Source: Silene conica
Lineage: Eukaryota > Streptophyta > Magnoliopsida > Caryophyllales > Caryophyllaceae
Length of the DNA stretch: 64,000 nucleotides
Assembly (NCBI GenBank): GCA_029255685.2
Contig: CM055318.2
Coordinates: 27,268,001-27,332,000 of the forward strand
Reading direction: 5' to 3'
Position numbers and translations under genes: made by a program. The notes beneath the pieces were generated by a model. It was not told the DNA's origin. It did not search any database and saw only the letters and a list, made by a program, of their open reading frames with translations. This document shows, in pieces, positions 12,269 through 23,836 of this stretch (positions within the stretch are counted from its first letter, which is position 1; every line of letters begins with the position of its first letter).

Positions 12269-13948
12269 TGATGGCCGGATTTTGTCGTCGATTCCGGCAC
12301 CAAAAACAATTTATAAACTCCCAAATTAAGTAGTATAATTTAGGGTCGAACCCAAAAGACGGTGGGGAAGTTGTATATTTATGCTTTAATTTTAGTATGA
12401 GTCGGAGTAAAAGGTTTTGGTTTGGAAAAACTAATTAACTACTAAAGCAAGTAAATCTAGATGAAGTTGATGATAAAGAGGACTAGGGTGTCGGGGGTCA
12501 CCTAGGTAAGTCGGTAGCCAAACGTAAGATAACGGTCTTGTATCACTTCTATGGTAGGTCTAGGGTTGTCTCTTCTCTCGAGTTGACAAACCCTTAGGTC
12601 GAGTCTAGTCCTAGCTTTCGCTACAAACCAAGCTAACCTAACACACAAGCATGCTCATGAAACCCCAAGACTTTCGTCTAAAGCAAACAAAGTGAAGACT
12701 AACACCCAACCGTCGTTGAGGCATTTCATCAAACACATAACATGCAAGATGCGAAAACTTAACCAAAGAAGCAAACAAGACTAACTCTAGGCATTTTTCA
12801 TGGCTACTAACTACCCAAGAAAACCCCCTAACCCTAGAATAAGACTACTCACACATGGCTAAGGAATAAACTTGAACAAATAAAGTATTAATGCTAAACA
12901 TGGTGGAAATTAATGAGAGTAAATAATTGAACAAGCAAAACTAAAACAAAATGCAAAGACAAAGTAGAGATTAGGAAGATTATACCAATAATAAGGAAAA
13001 AGCAAGGAACTTGGATTACAACTTGGAGGATTTTCTCAAACCCTCAAATTACAACCCAATAAGAATCTTCTAAAATTGCCCAAGAACAAAGCTAAGAGAA
13101 TTACTAAGAGAGGATTAACTAATATTGAAAGATTAAATAAAGATCTAAGGAAGATTAAAATATTAAGAGAGTTTTTTTTTTTGAGTCTAAGTCTAAGTAT
13201 TCAAAACAGTAAAAACCCTAGAAAAGTGTGCAAAGTAACGTAGCAAATGATAGACTAAGTGCGGGTTTATATAGTGCGCGAAATTCTGAAAAGCGACTCT
13301 CAGCCGGTCGACCGGCTGCCGGTCTGGGACCGACTGAGAGTCCAAATATGGACTTCTGAACAATTTTTCAACTTGGCCTTGCTTCTTAGCCGACAGACCG
13401 GCCGTCGGTCTGGCACCGGCTGGGAGGCCTATTTGGCCAATCTGACTTTTCTCTTCAGTTCTTGATTGCACAGGTACCCTCAGCCGGTGGACCGGCTGCC
13501 GGTTGTCCACCGGCTGGGAGTCCTTTTTTAGAGGTCTGCCCAACAATTCATTTTCTTCATTCTTCGAATTTGGCTAAGTAAGGAAAGCCTTCCCAGCCGG
13601 CTAACCGGCTGGGGGCCTTGTTCATTGAATCTGAAACTTTTTCTCTTTTTTGGCCAAAAACCCAAGGCATGGCTCCCCAGCCGGCCTGCCGGCCGCCGGT
13701 TGGGGACCGGCTGAGAAGGCCTGGCATGATCTTTGCAAATTCCTTCACAATTCTCCATAAATCGCCCCAAATTCACCTCGATTTCTCTCGTTTCTTTGCC
13801 CCCGCCGTAATGCCTACAAAAATTGGACAGAATAGGAATATACGAGGCAACGGACGTAAAAACACCTCAAGACACGCAAATTGAGGCCGAATCGTGACCG
13901 AAAACAAAGAAAATGCAAAGGAAATGATGACCAAAATGGAGCTCATCA
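12269..13948 (-). repeat. 3' LTR of the Athila-type element
   Basis: This 1,680-bp LTR runs from TGATGGCC to GAGCTCATCA. It carries a minus-strand TATA box (CTATATAAA at 13266-13274) and five GC-rich CCGG palindrome units at about 13299-13712. The unit at about 13592 lacks its central part compared with the other LTR. The motif TAGGGTCGAACCC lies near the left end. Confidence 0.92.
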
Positions 13949-13963
13949 GAATTCCCCACACTT
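13949..13963 (-). other. Polypurine tract next to the 3' LTR
   Basis: Read on the minus strand this is AAGTGTGGGGAATTC directly abutting the LTR, the usual place for plus-strand primer formation. Two similar TAAGTGTGGGG motifs lie inside the untranslated region, near 15676 and 15830. Confidence 0.7.
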
Positions 13964-16259
13964 AAACCCTACTCGTCCTCGAGTAAGAGATCAAGGAACT
14001 ATATAACCCTTATTAAAAACAAAGAAATAACTAACTAAGCTAACTATAAGCCGAATCGGGTTTAGCTACACCCGTAGCCCTTTCAACTCACAATTTGACA
14101 TTCATGAGGGAGAATGCCCTATTGCAAGGCAAGTAAGGTCTTGCTACAAAACTTTCGATGCCAACAAGTAAAAACAAAACACGTATAGACAAGCAACATG
14201 CATCGGAAAAGAAAGAAAACCGCTTGCCTCATTCAAGCGGTGGAAAACAACTAAAAGAGAACAAATTCAAAGTCGTAAACTCCCTCACAAATATTAATTC
14301 TACAAGTCACTAAGGCAAGAAGGATGACAACAAAACACCGCCAAATCATGCTAAACTAGGCTACTTTCATAACCGTTATCCAAATACTTTTGTCAAAGGC
14401 GATCGGATGGAATGGAATGATGATCCCCGCAATGCTAAAGGCAAAAGATACAACAAGTCTAGATTCTTCATAAAGTAAAGGTCATGGGTCGTCCCAAGAT
14501 CGACAAAACGGCAAGGCAAAATTGATTTTTTTTTTTTGGAATGAAATGCTCAAGTCAATACAAAATGGTGGATGACAATCAAAATTTGACCTCATTCAAC
14601 TTTTTTCATCTCTTTTTTTCATGCCATGAGTTAGGATGGGGTTTGTCCCACGCGTGCTAATGTCCTTTGCTTTCGCCAATCGCTTATTAGGCAACCAGTT
14701 AACCTCTAGACAATAGCTTATCGGGGTGACAATCACTCTGTCTTTGGGCGGTCGAATTCACAACCAAGTGGGAAGCCAACTCAATGGTTACCCTCCAAAG
14801 CACATCGAAGTGGTACGCCTCCACCAAAACAACATGTTCTTATTCTTTTTCATTAACCATTTTTTTTTTCTTTTCTTTTTCACTTGAGTTTCCCCTTTTT
14901 TTTTTTTCTTTCAAGTCGATCCCACTTCTTATGATTATTGACAAGAGCATTCCAAATTTATTCATGAAAGTTATTTTTGGGTTGCCAAACCGCCGAGTCG
15001 AACAAGGTCACCAAGACAAGATAATCAAAACCATTTCGCATTACGGGGTTGGGCAAGGTGACTCACATGCAAACCCTTGACTCGGTATTGGACCATGGTT
15101 AGAAAGATACTAGAAAAGCATGACCTAGGGTGTTTTAGAAATCATTCTAAAAGACAAAGTCACAAGTAGAAGAATCATTTGCAACGGCCTAAACGATTTT
15201 GTCAAAGTTCTCAATTAGGCATTTTCAAAACATTATCCTAAATGCAACTATATGCCATGAATGCAACTAATATAGACATGTTTTAATGCAAGTGAGACTA
15301 TCAAACTACATGCCAAACAAAGCTAATGCATCTCCTAACAGCACAAAAGCACACAAGCCACACACAATCTCCACAATGTACTCCACATCCTCCAAATACA
15401 AGCCCATCCTCCTCATTTGCAACAAAAGGAAGAAAATGAGAGTGAAATAGAGGTTGGAACGATCATACCGTGGTGTCTTCAAGGTCCAAAGCGGTGCTCA
15501 AGCAAGTGTTACCTATGCGAAAGGAGGGAAAGCAAACACAAGTATATACAATTCTACACTAATAAGGTAAAAACATGTTTTTGAATTTTTCAAATTTTTC
15601 GAATTTTTTTGGTATTTTTGAGGTTTTTCATACTTACAAAAGCAATCAAATATTCACAAGGTGGATATTTTCCCTCCCCACACTTAAGATTTACATTGTC
15701 CTCAATGTAATAAAGTGCAAAGGGGGAAATGAAGTAAAAGAACGAAAACAACATGTTTTTGGCTTTTTTGAAATTTTTGAGAAAATAAAAACTTGTTTTT
15801 GTATTTTTTTGAAATAAACGGTTCTTCCTCCCCACACTTATTTATATGCATAATGTGAGGAGGAAAACCGGAAAATAAAGGACATATTTTTGAAAGTTTT
15901 TGGTTTTTCAATTTTTTTTGGTTTTTTGGTTTTTAAGAAGGCATTAAAAACAAAGATAAACAAAAGAAGAGAAAAACTAAAAACTAGACTAAATGCTCTA
16001 TTCTACATGTATGCAAACTACATGTGACAATATTATACAAAATTGAAATCGAATGCATCTAAATGAATGCAAGTATATGCAACTAAACTAAATGATATGC
16101 AAGGATGAATTAAAAACTAAAACAAGCTAAAAGATACTAACTAAATGCATGCTAGGAAAGGAAATGCAAACTAAAAGAGAAATTTGGATTAAGGGAGTTA
16201 CTTGACTTGTTTTGGATTGCAAGGGGAGCATAATCATCTCCAACCACCTCCAAAGGTGG
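13964..16259 (-). other. Athila-type 3' untranslated internal region
   Basis: About 2.3 kb without a credible gene, made of simple T/A-rich tracts and scattered short open frames. In autonomous relatives the internal region includes a pol gene; no RT or integrase remnants are visible here on either strand. Confidence 0.6.
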
Positions 16260-17999
16260 TCACTCATCACCATCATCGTCATCACCGTCAACTTCATTAC
16301 CATCACCTTCATTACCATCCCCTTCATCATTCCCATTGCCTCCATCAACGACCATGAAGTCGCTAGGGTTGTTCACGAAATCGCGGAAGGGGGAGGCATG
16401 AGATCCACTAGCTCCCGCATCACCATACCCGCCAAGGAAGGATGAATGCTTCGGAGGGCCCGAATCCTCATTTCCCCGAAAGTTGGGGGGAAAGATCGGG
16501 TTTGAAAAATAACCCGGGGTGACGTTAATCTCCCCGTAAAAACGACCCTCAGGAGGCACATAACCCCTATCAGGAGGCATGTAGTATGATGGGTGACCAC
16601 CATCGGGATGATGGTAACCCTCGCGGACGGACCGATCATAACTCGGAAATGTACCATAGGCTTGATCATAGTAGAGGTAATCAAGCCTATAAGTCAAATC
16701 TCTATGCCGCTCATCGGCTATGGCTTGGCGCTGGTCCGCTAGATCTGCTGCAGTCTTCATGCCCAAGTCAACTCGGGCCATGAAATCAATAAGCTCTGGG
16801 GGGCATGAAGAAGAAGATGGACCGGAGGCGGAGGTGGATCCCTGGAAGTATGAGGGACCACTCTGAAACTGGGACATGGAAATGGGGGGCTGCTGAAACT
16901 GCTCAAAAGGAAGGTCAGAAGGAGTGGCACCGACTCTGTCTCTGGTGTAGACTCTAGGGGCACGCTGGTCTGGAGGGAGGTCCTCGGGGTCCGCCTCAAT
17001 ATCAAGGAGGTAAGAGGTCTTCCCCGGCACAACTTTCATCAACTCGGTGTTTGGCAAAGGAACTGAATTCTTGAACTTGTTGTCAACCCGAATCTGCCAA
17101 TACTCCTTGCGATCACTGGGGTTATAACGCACCCACCCCAAAGCATCCTGCAAGTATCGGCTAGATAGCACATTCTCGCCCTGAATGAAGTCGACCGTGA
17201 AGTGCCGCTGACAACGGTTGTTGGCAATCAAGGTGACCATCCCCCCAACACAAATGGGGGTAGTAAGCTGAGGTTGGGATGCCAACCTACTCAAGTGAAG
17301 GGCCATATGGTGAGCAATGTTCAATTTCGGGCCACCAACCAAGTAAGAACCAATTATTTCAAGCTCAGTAGTAGTGAAGTTGTGAGGCTCATCCTTAGAG
17401 AAAACGGTCCACCCCATGAACCTATGCCAAATTCTAATCGGTGCCAAATGCACCCTATTAGCCGGTTTCTTTCGGCTTCTATCACTTACAAGACCGGTTA
17501 TGGCTGTCCAAATAAGCTCAGTATCAAAGCCCTCCGGAGGCTTAATGGCTAATTTTCCGTCTAGCCCAAAAATCAAAGCAAATTCATCTAAGGTGAGACG
17601 ATGTTCCCTATTCATCAATCGGAACTCAAGAAATGCAACTTTCCCCAAAGTTCGGTTCTTAGTCACAACCAAAGAACTCAAAAATTCCCAAGTTAACCGG
17701 GGAGATGTGTGAACCGGTTTTGTCTCATACAAGGTTTTCATTCCTAAACCCTCAAAAAGAGCCGCCGTTATTTTCTCAATCCCTAATTCTCTCAATCCGG
17801 CTCTATCAATGAACCTAGTTGGGTGAAGGGGGCGATTCTTAAAGTAAGTGAAATTACCTTTTTGTTGGATTGAGGCAAATGTGAGACCGGGGAAGCAAGG
17901 ATCCGGGCCAATGTTGCCACTTCCCATTACATTTTCATATTCTTGCTCCACCCTTGGGTCGTGCCTTGATTTGGATCGCCTTTCTGTTCTTCCCGACAT
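16260..17999 (-). CDS. ATHILA-family ORF protein of the retrotransposon
   Basis: The frame is open further upstream to 18275, but I place the start at the ATG at 17999 (MSGRTERRSKSRHDP). The upstream part reads through a palindromic repeat and looks non-coding. The product is 579 residues. Its folded part (PTRFIDRAGLRELGIEKI, LTLDEFALIFGLDG, IWHRFMGWTVF) resembles the plant ATHILA ORF-1 family, whose function is unknown. The C-terminal quarter is low-complexity, Pro/Ser/Tyr-rich, and ends in an acidic Asp/Gly/Asn tail. There is no transmembrane segment or enzyme motif. It lies downstream of gag-protease in the same orientation. The frame is intact, in keeping with a young element. Confidence 0.8.
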   Translation of the reverse strand: MSGRTERRSKSRHDPRVEQEYENVMGSGNIGPDPCFPGLTFASIQQKGNFTYFKNRPLHPTRFIDRAGLRELGIEKITAALFEGLGMKTLYETKPVHTSPRLTWEFLSSLVVTKNRTLGKVAFLEFRLMNREHRLTLDEFALIFGLDGKLAIKPPEGFDTELIWTAITGLVSDRSRKKPANRVHLAPIRIWHRFMGWTVFSKDEPHNFTTTELEIIGSYLVGGPKLNIAHHMALHLSRLASQPQLTTPICVGGMVTLIANNRCQRHFTVDFIQGENVLSSRYLQDALGWVRYNPSDRKEYWQIRVDNKFKNSVPLPNTELMKVVPGKTSYLLDIEADPEDLPPDQRAPRVYTRDRVGATPSDLPFEQFQQPPISMSQFQSGPSYFQGSTSASGPSSSSCPPELIDFMARVDLGMKTAADLADQRQAIADERHRDLTYRLDYLYYDQAYGTFPSYDRSVREGYHHPDGGHPSYYMPPDRGYVPPEGRFYGEINVTPGYFSNPIFPPNFRGNEDSGPPKHSSFLGGYGDAGASGSHASPFRDFVNNPSDFMVVDGGNGNDEGDGNEGDGNEVDGDDDDGDE

Positions 18000-18211
18000 G
18001 GTTAATTGAAGGATAAGGTGATGAGGGAATAAATGGGGTTTTGATTTGAGAGAGTTTGGTGAAGTTTGTTGGGGTTTTTGAAGGTTAGGGATGAAGAGGG
18101 GTGAAGGAAATAAGTAAGAGGGGTGAAGAAATGAAGAAGAAATGAGGAAAAATGAGGTAGAAATGAAGAAGAAAGGGGGGTTATGCGTTTTAAAAAAAAC
18201 CCGACAGAACA

Positions 18212-18805
18212 CTCCCAGCCGGTCTTGGACCGGCGGCCGGTCGACCGGCTGAGAGTGAGGGTTTGGATTTTTCAATTTTTCTAGAAAAATTTTTTTTAAG
18301 GGGGCTTGATTCTGAGCCGGTGGACCGGCTGCCTGCCGACCGGCTCAAAATCGGTCTTCATAATCCTCGTCCTCTCCTCTTCTTCTCTTTCAACTCACAA
18401 ACACTCCCAGCCGGCGGTCCGGCTGCCGGCCGACCGGCTGGGGTCTTCTTCATCATCTTCTTTTTCTTCAACTTGGTTAACTTACAAAAACTCCCAGCCG
18501 GTGGACCGGCTGCCGGCCGACCGGCTGGGGATTCCTTTTCCTTGATTTTTCTTCAAATAAGTTCACACATCACATGATTCTCAGCCGGTGGACCGGCTGC
18601 CGGCCAACCGGCTGGGAATCACTTCCTCTTGAAATTTTCCAGTTTTGAACAAGTACTCGTCTTCTCCGCCGGTGGACCGGCTGCCGGTTGTGTACAGGCT
18701 GGGGATGCAAAATCTGAAATCTGCCCAAATAAACTATCAAAAACAGAAATGTGTACAGGGCCTCCCAGCCGGTATGGTACCGTCGGCCGGTTGGCCGGCT
18801 GGGAG
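18212..18805. repeat. Array of seven GC-rich palindromic CCGG units
   Basis: Seven units of about 40 bp start near 18212, 18311, 18403, 18491, 18576, 18663 and 18761, a period of about 86-100 bp. The typical form is CAGCCGGTGGACCGGCTG followed by CCGGCCGACCGGCTGGG. Each contains a short hairpin inside a larger inverted repeat. The spacers are unrelated pyrimidine-rich or AT-rich sequence. The same unit occurs five times in one LTR and eight times in the other. It lies in the untranslated gap between gag-protease and the ATHILA ORF. Confidence 0.9.
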
Positions 18806-19177
18806 TACCTGTACACTATTTCGAGAAATAATTTAATTTGAACATAAAAATCAACTTTGCCTACAACGGTTATGCCAATAATCCTCCGACTATACCCATG
18901 AATCTTCCACAAACAATCAACAAACATATCCAAACATCTCATGCAACCTAAAAATTAAACTAAAAACCGAACTAACAAAGAAACTAACATGAAAACTAGA
19001 TGAACTAAAGAGAACTAATACTTACAACCGGTGGTTGTTGAGTGACTCCACCAAACCTTTCATGATCATCTTTCAATCTTTGTGGGTCAAAACCTCGTCC
19101 ATGCTAACTAGTGACCTCAAGAAAAGGTCAAAAGCCGCGGACGGGGCTTCAACTTTGCTCTCTCTTCGAGTTTCCAT

Positions 19178-22100
19178 CTAGCTCATCATCAACTTTCGAG
19201 CTTTGACATCTTTTCCGGCAATTTGCTCCTCTAGGTCCCCTCTTTCAACTAAAGGGTCCTCAAAAGAACTAGTACAACTCGGTCTTCCTTGCTCTTTGTC
19301 ATGGTCTCTCTTCTCCGGACTCAACAACTTCTCGCTAGTAAAACTAGCATCCTCAATTTTCAAGATCATTTTTTCCATGATTCCCTTCTCATCAAACATC
19401 TTAGGGACATCATTCACCAACAAACTTGCAACTATGCCAACTTTCTTCTCCTTGGAACTTGTATCGGGAGCTTCCGGAAGTTCAAACTCCGCCACTTGCT
19501 CTCCCACTTCGAATGATAACTTTCCTCTCTTCACATCAATAGTCGCTCCTCCGGTGGCCAAGAATGGCCTACCGAGTATCACGAAGGAGCTACTACCGAC
19601 GGGGACGTCTAATATCACGAAGTCGGTGGGAATGGATAGATTCCCCACCTTGACGATAGCATCTTCAAGCACCCCGAGAGGAAGTTTTTCGGTACCATCC
19701 GCAAGAGTGATAGGAGTTGTAGCGGGAGACAAACTCTTGACATCCAATTTCTTGGCCATAGCTAGAGGCATAACACTCACGCCGGCTCCCAAGTCACATA
19801 ATGCATTATCAATCTTCTTCCCTCCAACATGGCAACTTATCGAAAAGCTACCCGGATCTCCGAGTTTGATGGGGAGGGTGCATGGGACTTTCTTGGCGGA
19901 CATGATTGCATTCACTTCTCTTTTCTTTCCTCGGGAGGGGATTGTTGCCTCCACCTCCTCTACAAGCTTCATCAATTCCTCACAACGAGGATCTCCTCTT
20001 GTAATTTTTCGGAAGAACTCACAAACTCTCCTCTCAATGAGGCCTTCTCCATGCTCGGACTCTTCTTCGACAACACTTTTTCCTTTCTCCATGTTCTCTT
20101 TCCCTTCATCTATTTTCTTCTTTGGAATGTTCAAGACTTGTTGCATCACAAAGTCTAAGTCATCAATGTCGACTTCATTACAATCATCCGGAGGAGTGTT
20201 GGACACCATCACCATCACCTCCTCCTCAACACATTTCTCACTTCCTCTCCCTAATACCGTCATAACTTGCTCTACCTTCGATCCTCCTTCATCATCTCTC
20301 CTCTCAAGCATTGGTTGCTCATCCTTGCTTGTCGTAATAGCATTGACACCATGTGGTTTTGAAGCATCCCGGGAGCTTTGACCTTGGGCAAGAAAGCCGC
20401 CCGGTGGCCTTTGTGGGTTGGCTAAGGCTTGTGAAGCAACTCTAGCCTCCATCTCCCGGATCTCTTTTTGATTTGCCGTCTTCAAATTCATCATTTCTTG
20501 ATTATGTGTCGCTTGCATGCCTTTCACAAGTTTAAGCAACTCTCCAACTTGGGAGTCACTTGAGAGATCTTGATGAGGTGTGTTGGTAAGGGGCAAGGGA
20601 AACCCGTAGTCATTCCTTGCACCCCCACTTTGTTGATTTGCTTTGGGACCTTGGTTGTTGAAGTTTGGGTTTTGGTGGTGGTTAGGAAATGGTTGGTTGA
20701 AATTTTGGTCATTGAGACTTTGATTGTTGAAATTGTTGTTGTGGAAGTTTTGTTGGTGGTTTGGGTTGTGGAAATTTTGTTGGTTATGGTATTGGTTGTT
20801 GTTTTGGTTGTTGAAGTTTGGGTTGTTGTTATTGAAATTTGCATTGAAATTTTGTGGGTTTTGGTTGTTTTGGAAATTTGGACTAAAGTTCGGGTCATTG
20901 AAACTTTGTTGAAAGCCTTGATTGGCTTGGTTGGTTTGATTCCCTTGGTAAAAATTGTTGTTGTTGAAATTGTTCCTTGGATTGAAGTTTCCACCCCTTG
21001 GTTGAAAACCGGGGGGGTTTTGCACTTGAGGTTGTTGAATTTGATGAGGATTCAACACATTGGTGCTCTTGTAACTCATATAAGGGCTTCCTCGGATCCC
21101 TTGATGGTAATAGTTCGAATTTGGGTTGAAAGTATTGGGGTTTTTTTGGTTGTTAAAGGCTTGGAAAGCATATACCTCCTCCATACTCTCACTTCCCTCA
21201 TAGGAATTGTTGTTTGCACACACATCAAAGGTATGCCCGCATCCCCCACATAAGTCACATGAAACAACACTATTAACTTGGTACATTCCCGGGACTTTGC
21301 TCTTGGTTTCTTTGGTAGCGGAGCCCTTTGTCAATTCCTCCAATTTCTTGGTTAACATGTCCAACTTGGCATTGGTTTCTTCGTTTGCCTTAGCATTGGA
21401 AAGGTGCTCACTAGGGTACTTGCTACTCTTCCTCAAGACATTCCCCCTAGTACCATAGTTTTCCTCTGAATCAACAATCTTCTTAATGAGTTCCGTTCCT
21501 TCCTCATGTGGCAAGTGGTCAAAGCTACCACCCGCCGATGCATTAACCATTTCCTTAGTCCGGGAGAGAAGAGTTTGAAAAAAAGTTTGGGTTGTGTACC
21601 AAGGTGGTATCCCGTGGTGTGGGCACTTGGCTAGCAAATCTTGGTATCTATCCCAAGCTTCTCCCAAAGATTCTCCCTCGTCTTGTTGAAACTGTGTTAT
21701 CTCATTTCGGAGCATCGCGGTCTTGGAGGATGGGTAGTACTTGGCAAGGAAAGCCGTTGCCAAGTCGTCCCATGTGGTGAATGTATTTGGAGCATGGACA
21801 TTTAGCCACCTATCGGCCTTGTCGGTTAAGTAATAGGGGAAAAGCATAAGCCTTAATGTCTCCTCGGGTACTCCGGTCTTCTTTATCATCGCGACTTTAC
21901 CCTTGAATTTTCTTAGGTGCCCATGAGCATCTTCGTGGGAAGCCCCGCTAAAGGCATTCTTTTCGATTGAACTCATTTGGGAAGGATGTATTTCGAAATT
22001 TTGAGGAACAAGAACTCCGAAGTTGATTGGATTGGTGGTGTCATTGTGATTGGGCCGGTTATGATCACGAAGAGCGGCCATTATGTGAATTTGATGGTTG

Positions 22101-22348
22101 TTTGGAAAGTGTGGTGATTGTGGTGGCGATTGGTAAAATGGATTATCAAAATTGTCGGATGTTGGGCTAGGATTGCTTTGATTGGGACTTGGTGGTTCGG
22201 ATGAAGAGGGGTTGTTTTGGCTAGTAGAAGCTTGGGACGCAATTCTCACCCTTGCAATAGTCTTCCTCCTTAGGGCCCGAAAGAGCCTCTCCGGTTCGGA
22301 AGATGACAACAAAGAGTTAGAGTCACCCCTAGGCATAAAACTTAGCAA
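19178..22348 (-). CDS. Athila-type Gag-protease polyprotein
   Basis: A single intact frame of 1,056 residues. The Gag core (about residues 130-300) includes ADRWLNVHAPNTFTTWDDL and FLAKYYPSSKTAMLRNEI. A CCHC-like knuckle, CDLCGGCGHTFDVC, lies near residue 365. A long Asn/Gln/Phe-rich low-complexity segment covers about 416-583. The retropepsin domain has CDLGAGVSVMP near residue 855, with the catalytic Asp in DLGA instead of the common DTGA, and LGRPFLATGG near 930. The protein ends shortly after the protease, with no RT fused. Gag packages the element RNA into particles and the protease would process Gag. The CDS starts about 150 bp downstream of the PBS on the minus strand. No lesion is visible. 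Confidence 0.9.
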   Translation of the reverse strand: MLSFMPRGDSNSLLSSSEPERLFRALRRKTIARVRIASQASTSQNNPSSSEPPSPNQSNPSPTSDNFDNPFYQSPPQSPHFPNNHQIHIMAALRDHNRPNHNDTTNPINFGVLVPQNFEIHPSQMSSIEKNAFSGASHEDAHGHLRKFKGKVAMIKKTGVPEETLRLMLFPYYLTDKADRWLNVHAPNTFTTWDDLATAFLAKYYPSSKTAMLRNEITQFQQDEGESLGEAWDRYQDLLAKCPHHGIPPWYTTQTFFQTLLSRTKEMVNASAGGSFDHLPHEEGTELIKKIVDSEENYGTRGNVLRKSSKYPSEHLSNAKANEETNAKLDMLTKKLEELTKGSATKETKSKVPGMYQVNSVVSCDLCGGCGHTFDVCANNNSYEGSESMEEVYAFQAFNNQKNPNTFNPNSNYYHQGIRGSPYMSYKSTNVLNPHQIQQPQVQNPPGFQPRGGNFNPRNNFNNNNFYQGNQTNQANQGFQQSFNDPNFSPNFQNNQNPQNFNANFNNNNPNFNNQNNNQYHNQQNFHNPNHQQNFHNNNFNNQSLNDQNFNQPFPNHHQNPNFNNQGPKANQQSGGARNDYGFPLPLTNTPHQDLSSDSQVGELLKLVKGMQATHNQEMMNLKTANQKEIREMEARVASQALANPQRPPGGFLAQGQSSRDASKPHGVNAITTSKDEQPMLERRDDEGGSKVEQVMTVLGRGSEKCVEEEVMVMVSNTPPDDCNEVDIDDLDFVMQQVLNIPKKKIDEGKENMEKGKSVVEEESEHGEGLIERRVCEFFRKITRGDPRCEELMKLVEEVEATIPSRGKKREVNAIMSAKKVPCTLPIKLGDPGSFSISCHVGGKKIDNALCDLGAGVSVMPLAMAKKLDVKSLSPATTPITLADGTEKLPLGVLEDAIVKVGNLSIPTDFVILDVPVGSSSFVILGRPFLATGGATIDVKRGKLSFEVGEQVAEFELPEAPDTSSKEKKVGIVASLLVNDVPKMFDEKGIMEKMILKIEDASFTSEKLLSPEKRDHDKEQGRPSCTSSFEDPLVERGDLEEQIAGKDVKARKLMMS

Positions 22349-22500
22349 ACCAATTAGTCGTCCTAGTGTTTATTAAACACTAGGGTGAGCAATAAAACAA
22401 GCACTCTACAAATAACTACCAAATCTTTTATCAAAACAAAAGCAAGCTCAACTAACTCAAGACTAAAACTAAAACTAAACTACACAACTTCTAAACACCG

Positions 22501-22518
22501 TCCCCGGCAACGGCGCCA
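22501..22518 (-). other. Primer binding site, tRNA-Asp type
   Basis: On the minus strand this reads TGGCGCCGTTGCCGGGGA, three bases inside the 5' LTR. The sequence is the known Athila-type primer site, complementary to the 3' end of plant tRNA-Asp. It fixes the element's orientation. Confidence 0.85.
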
Positions 22519-23518
22519 TTTTGATGGCCGGATTTTGTCGTCGATTCCGGCACCAAAAACAATTTATAAACTCCCAAATTAAGTAGTATAATTTAGGGTC
22601 GAACCCAAAAGACGGTGGGGAAGTTGTATATTTATGCTTTAATTTTAGTATGAGTCGGAGTAAAAGGTTTTGGTTTGGAAAAACTAATTAACTACTAAAG
22701 CAAGTAAATCTAGATGAAGTTGATGATAAAGAGGACTAGGGTGTCGGGGGTCACCTAGGTAAGTCGGTAGCCAAACGTAAGATAACGGTCTTGTATCACT
22801 TCTATGGTAGGTCTAGGGTTGTCTCTTCTCTCGAGTTGACAAACCCTTAGGTCGAGTCTAGTCCTAGCTTTCGCTACAAACCAAGCTAACCTAACACACA
22901 AGCATGCTCATGAAACCCCAAGACTTTCGTCTAAAGCAAACAAAGTGAAGACTAACACCCAACCGTCGTTGAGGCATTTCATCAAACACATAACATGCAA
23001 GATGCGAAAACTTAACCAAAGAAGCAAACAAGACTAACTCTAGGCATTTTTCATGGCTACTAACTACCCAAGCAAACCCCCTAACCCTAGAATAAGACTA
23101 CTCACACATGGCTAAGGAATAAACTTGAACAAATAAAGTATTAATGCTAAACATGGTGGAAATTAATGAGAGTAAATAATTGAACAAGCAAAACTAAAAC
23201 AAAATGCAAAGACAAAGTAGAGATTAGGAAGATTATACCAATAATAAGGAAAAAGCAAGGAACTTGGATTACAACTTGGAGGATTTTCTCAAACCCTCAA
23301 ATTACAACCCAATAAGAATCTTCTAAAATTGCCCAAGAACAAAGCTAAGAGAATTACTAAGAGAGGATTAACTAATATTGAAAGATTAAATAAAGATCTA
23401 AGGAAGATTAAAATATTAAGAGAGTTTTTTTTTTTGAGTCTAAGTCTAAGTATTCAAAACAGTAAAAACCCTAGAAAAGTGTGCAAAGTAACGTAGCAAA
23501 TGATAGACTAAGTGCGGG

Positions 23519-23527
23519 TTTATATAG
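23519..23527 (-). promoter_or_regulatory. LTR TATA box (downstream copy)
   Basis: CTATATAAA on the minus strand, in the direction of gag. A perfect 18-bp palindrome, CAGCCGGTCGACCGGCTG (23554-23571), lies 26 bp upstream. The equivalent box in the other LTR is at 13266-13274. Confidence 0.65.
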
Positions 23528-23827
23528 TGCGCGAAATTCTGAAAAGCGACTCTCAGCCGGTCGACCGGCTGCCGGTCTGGGACCGGCTGAGAGTCCAAAT
23601 ATGGACTTCTGAACAATTTTTCAACTTGGCCTTGCTTCTTAGCCGACAGACCGGCCGCCGGTCTGGCACCGGCTGGGAGGCCTATTTGGCCAATCTGACT
23701 TTTCTCTTCAGTTCTTGATTGCACAGGTACCCTCAGCCGGTGGACCGGCTGCCGGTTGTCCACCGGCTGGGAGTCCTTTTTCAGAGGTCTGCCCAACAAT
23801 TCATTTTCTTCATAGACTAAGTGCGGG

Positions 23828-23836
23828 TTTATATAG
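23828..23836 (-). promoter_or_regulatory. LTR TATA box (duplicated upstream copy)
   Basis: The same CTATATAAA with its upstream palindrome (23863-23880), 309 bp away from the other copy. If both are used, the element would have two start sites about 309 bp apart. Confidence 0.6.

Noticed and set aside
13193-13776. Ser-Gln-Pro-Val-Asp-Arg-rich open frames in the LTR, also at 23446-24356
   Set aside because: They are translations of the CCGG palindrome modules and carry no protein family signal.
18000-18275. N-terminal extension of the ATHILA ORF
   Set aside because: The frame is open, but the extension reads through a palindrome module and a low-complexity leader; the ATG at 17999 fits the protein better.
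18212-18805. Regularly spaced palindromic repeats that resemble a CRISPR array
   Set aside because: The repeats vary in sequence, this is plant nuclear DNA inside a retrotransposon, and there are no cas genes.
19203-21253. Long plus-strand open frames opposite gag-protease
   Set aside because: Antisense shadows of the intact minus-strand Gag-protease with no recognisable domain.
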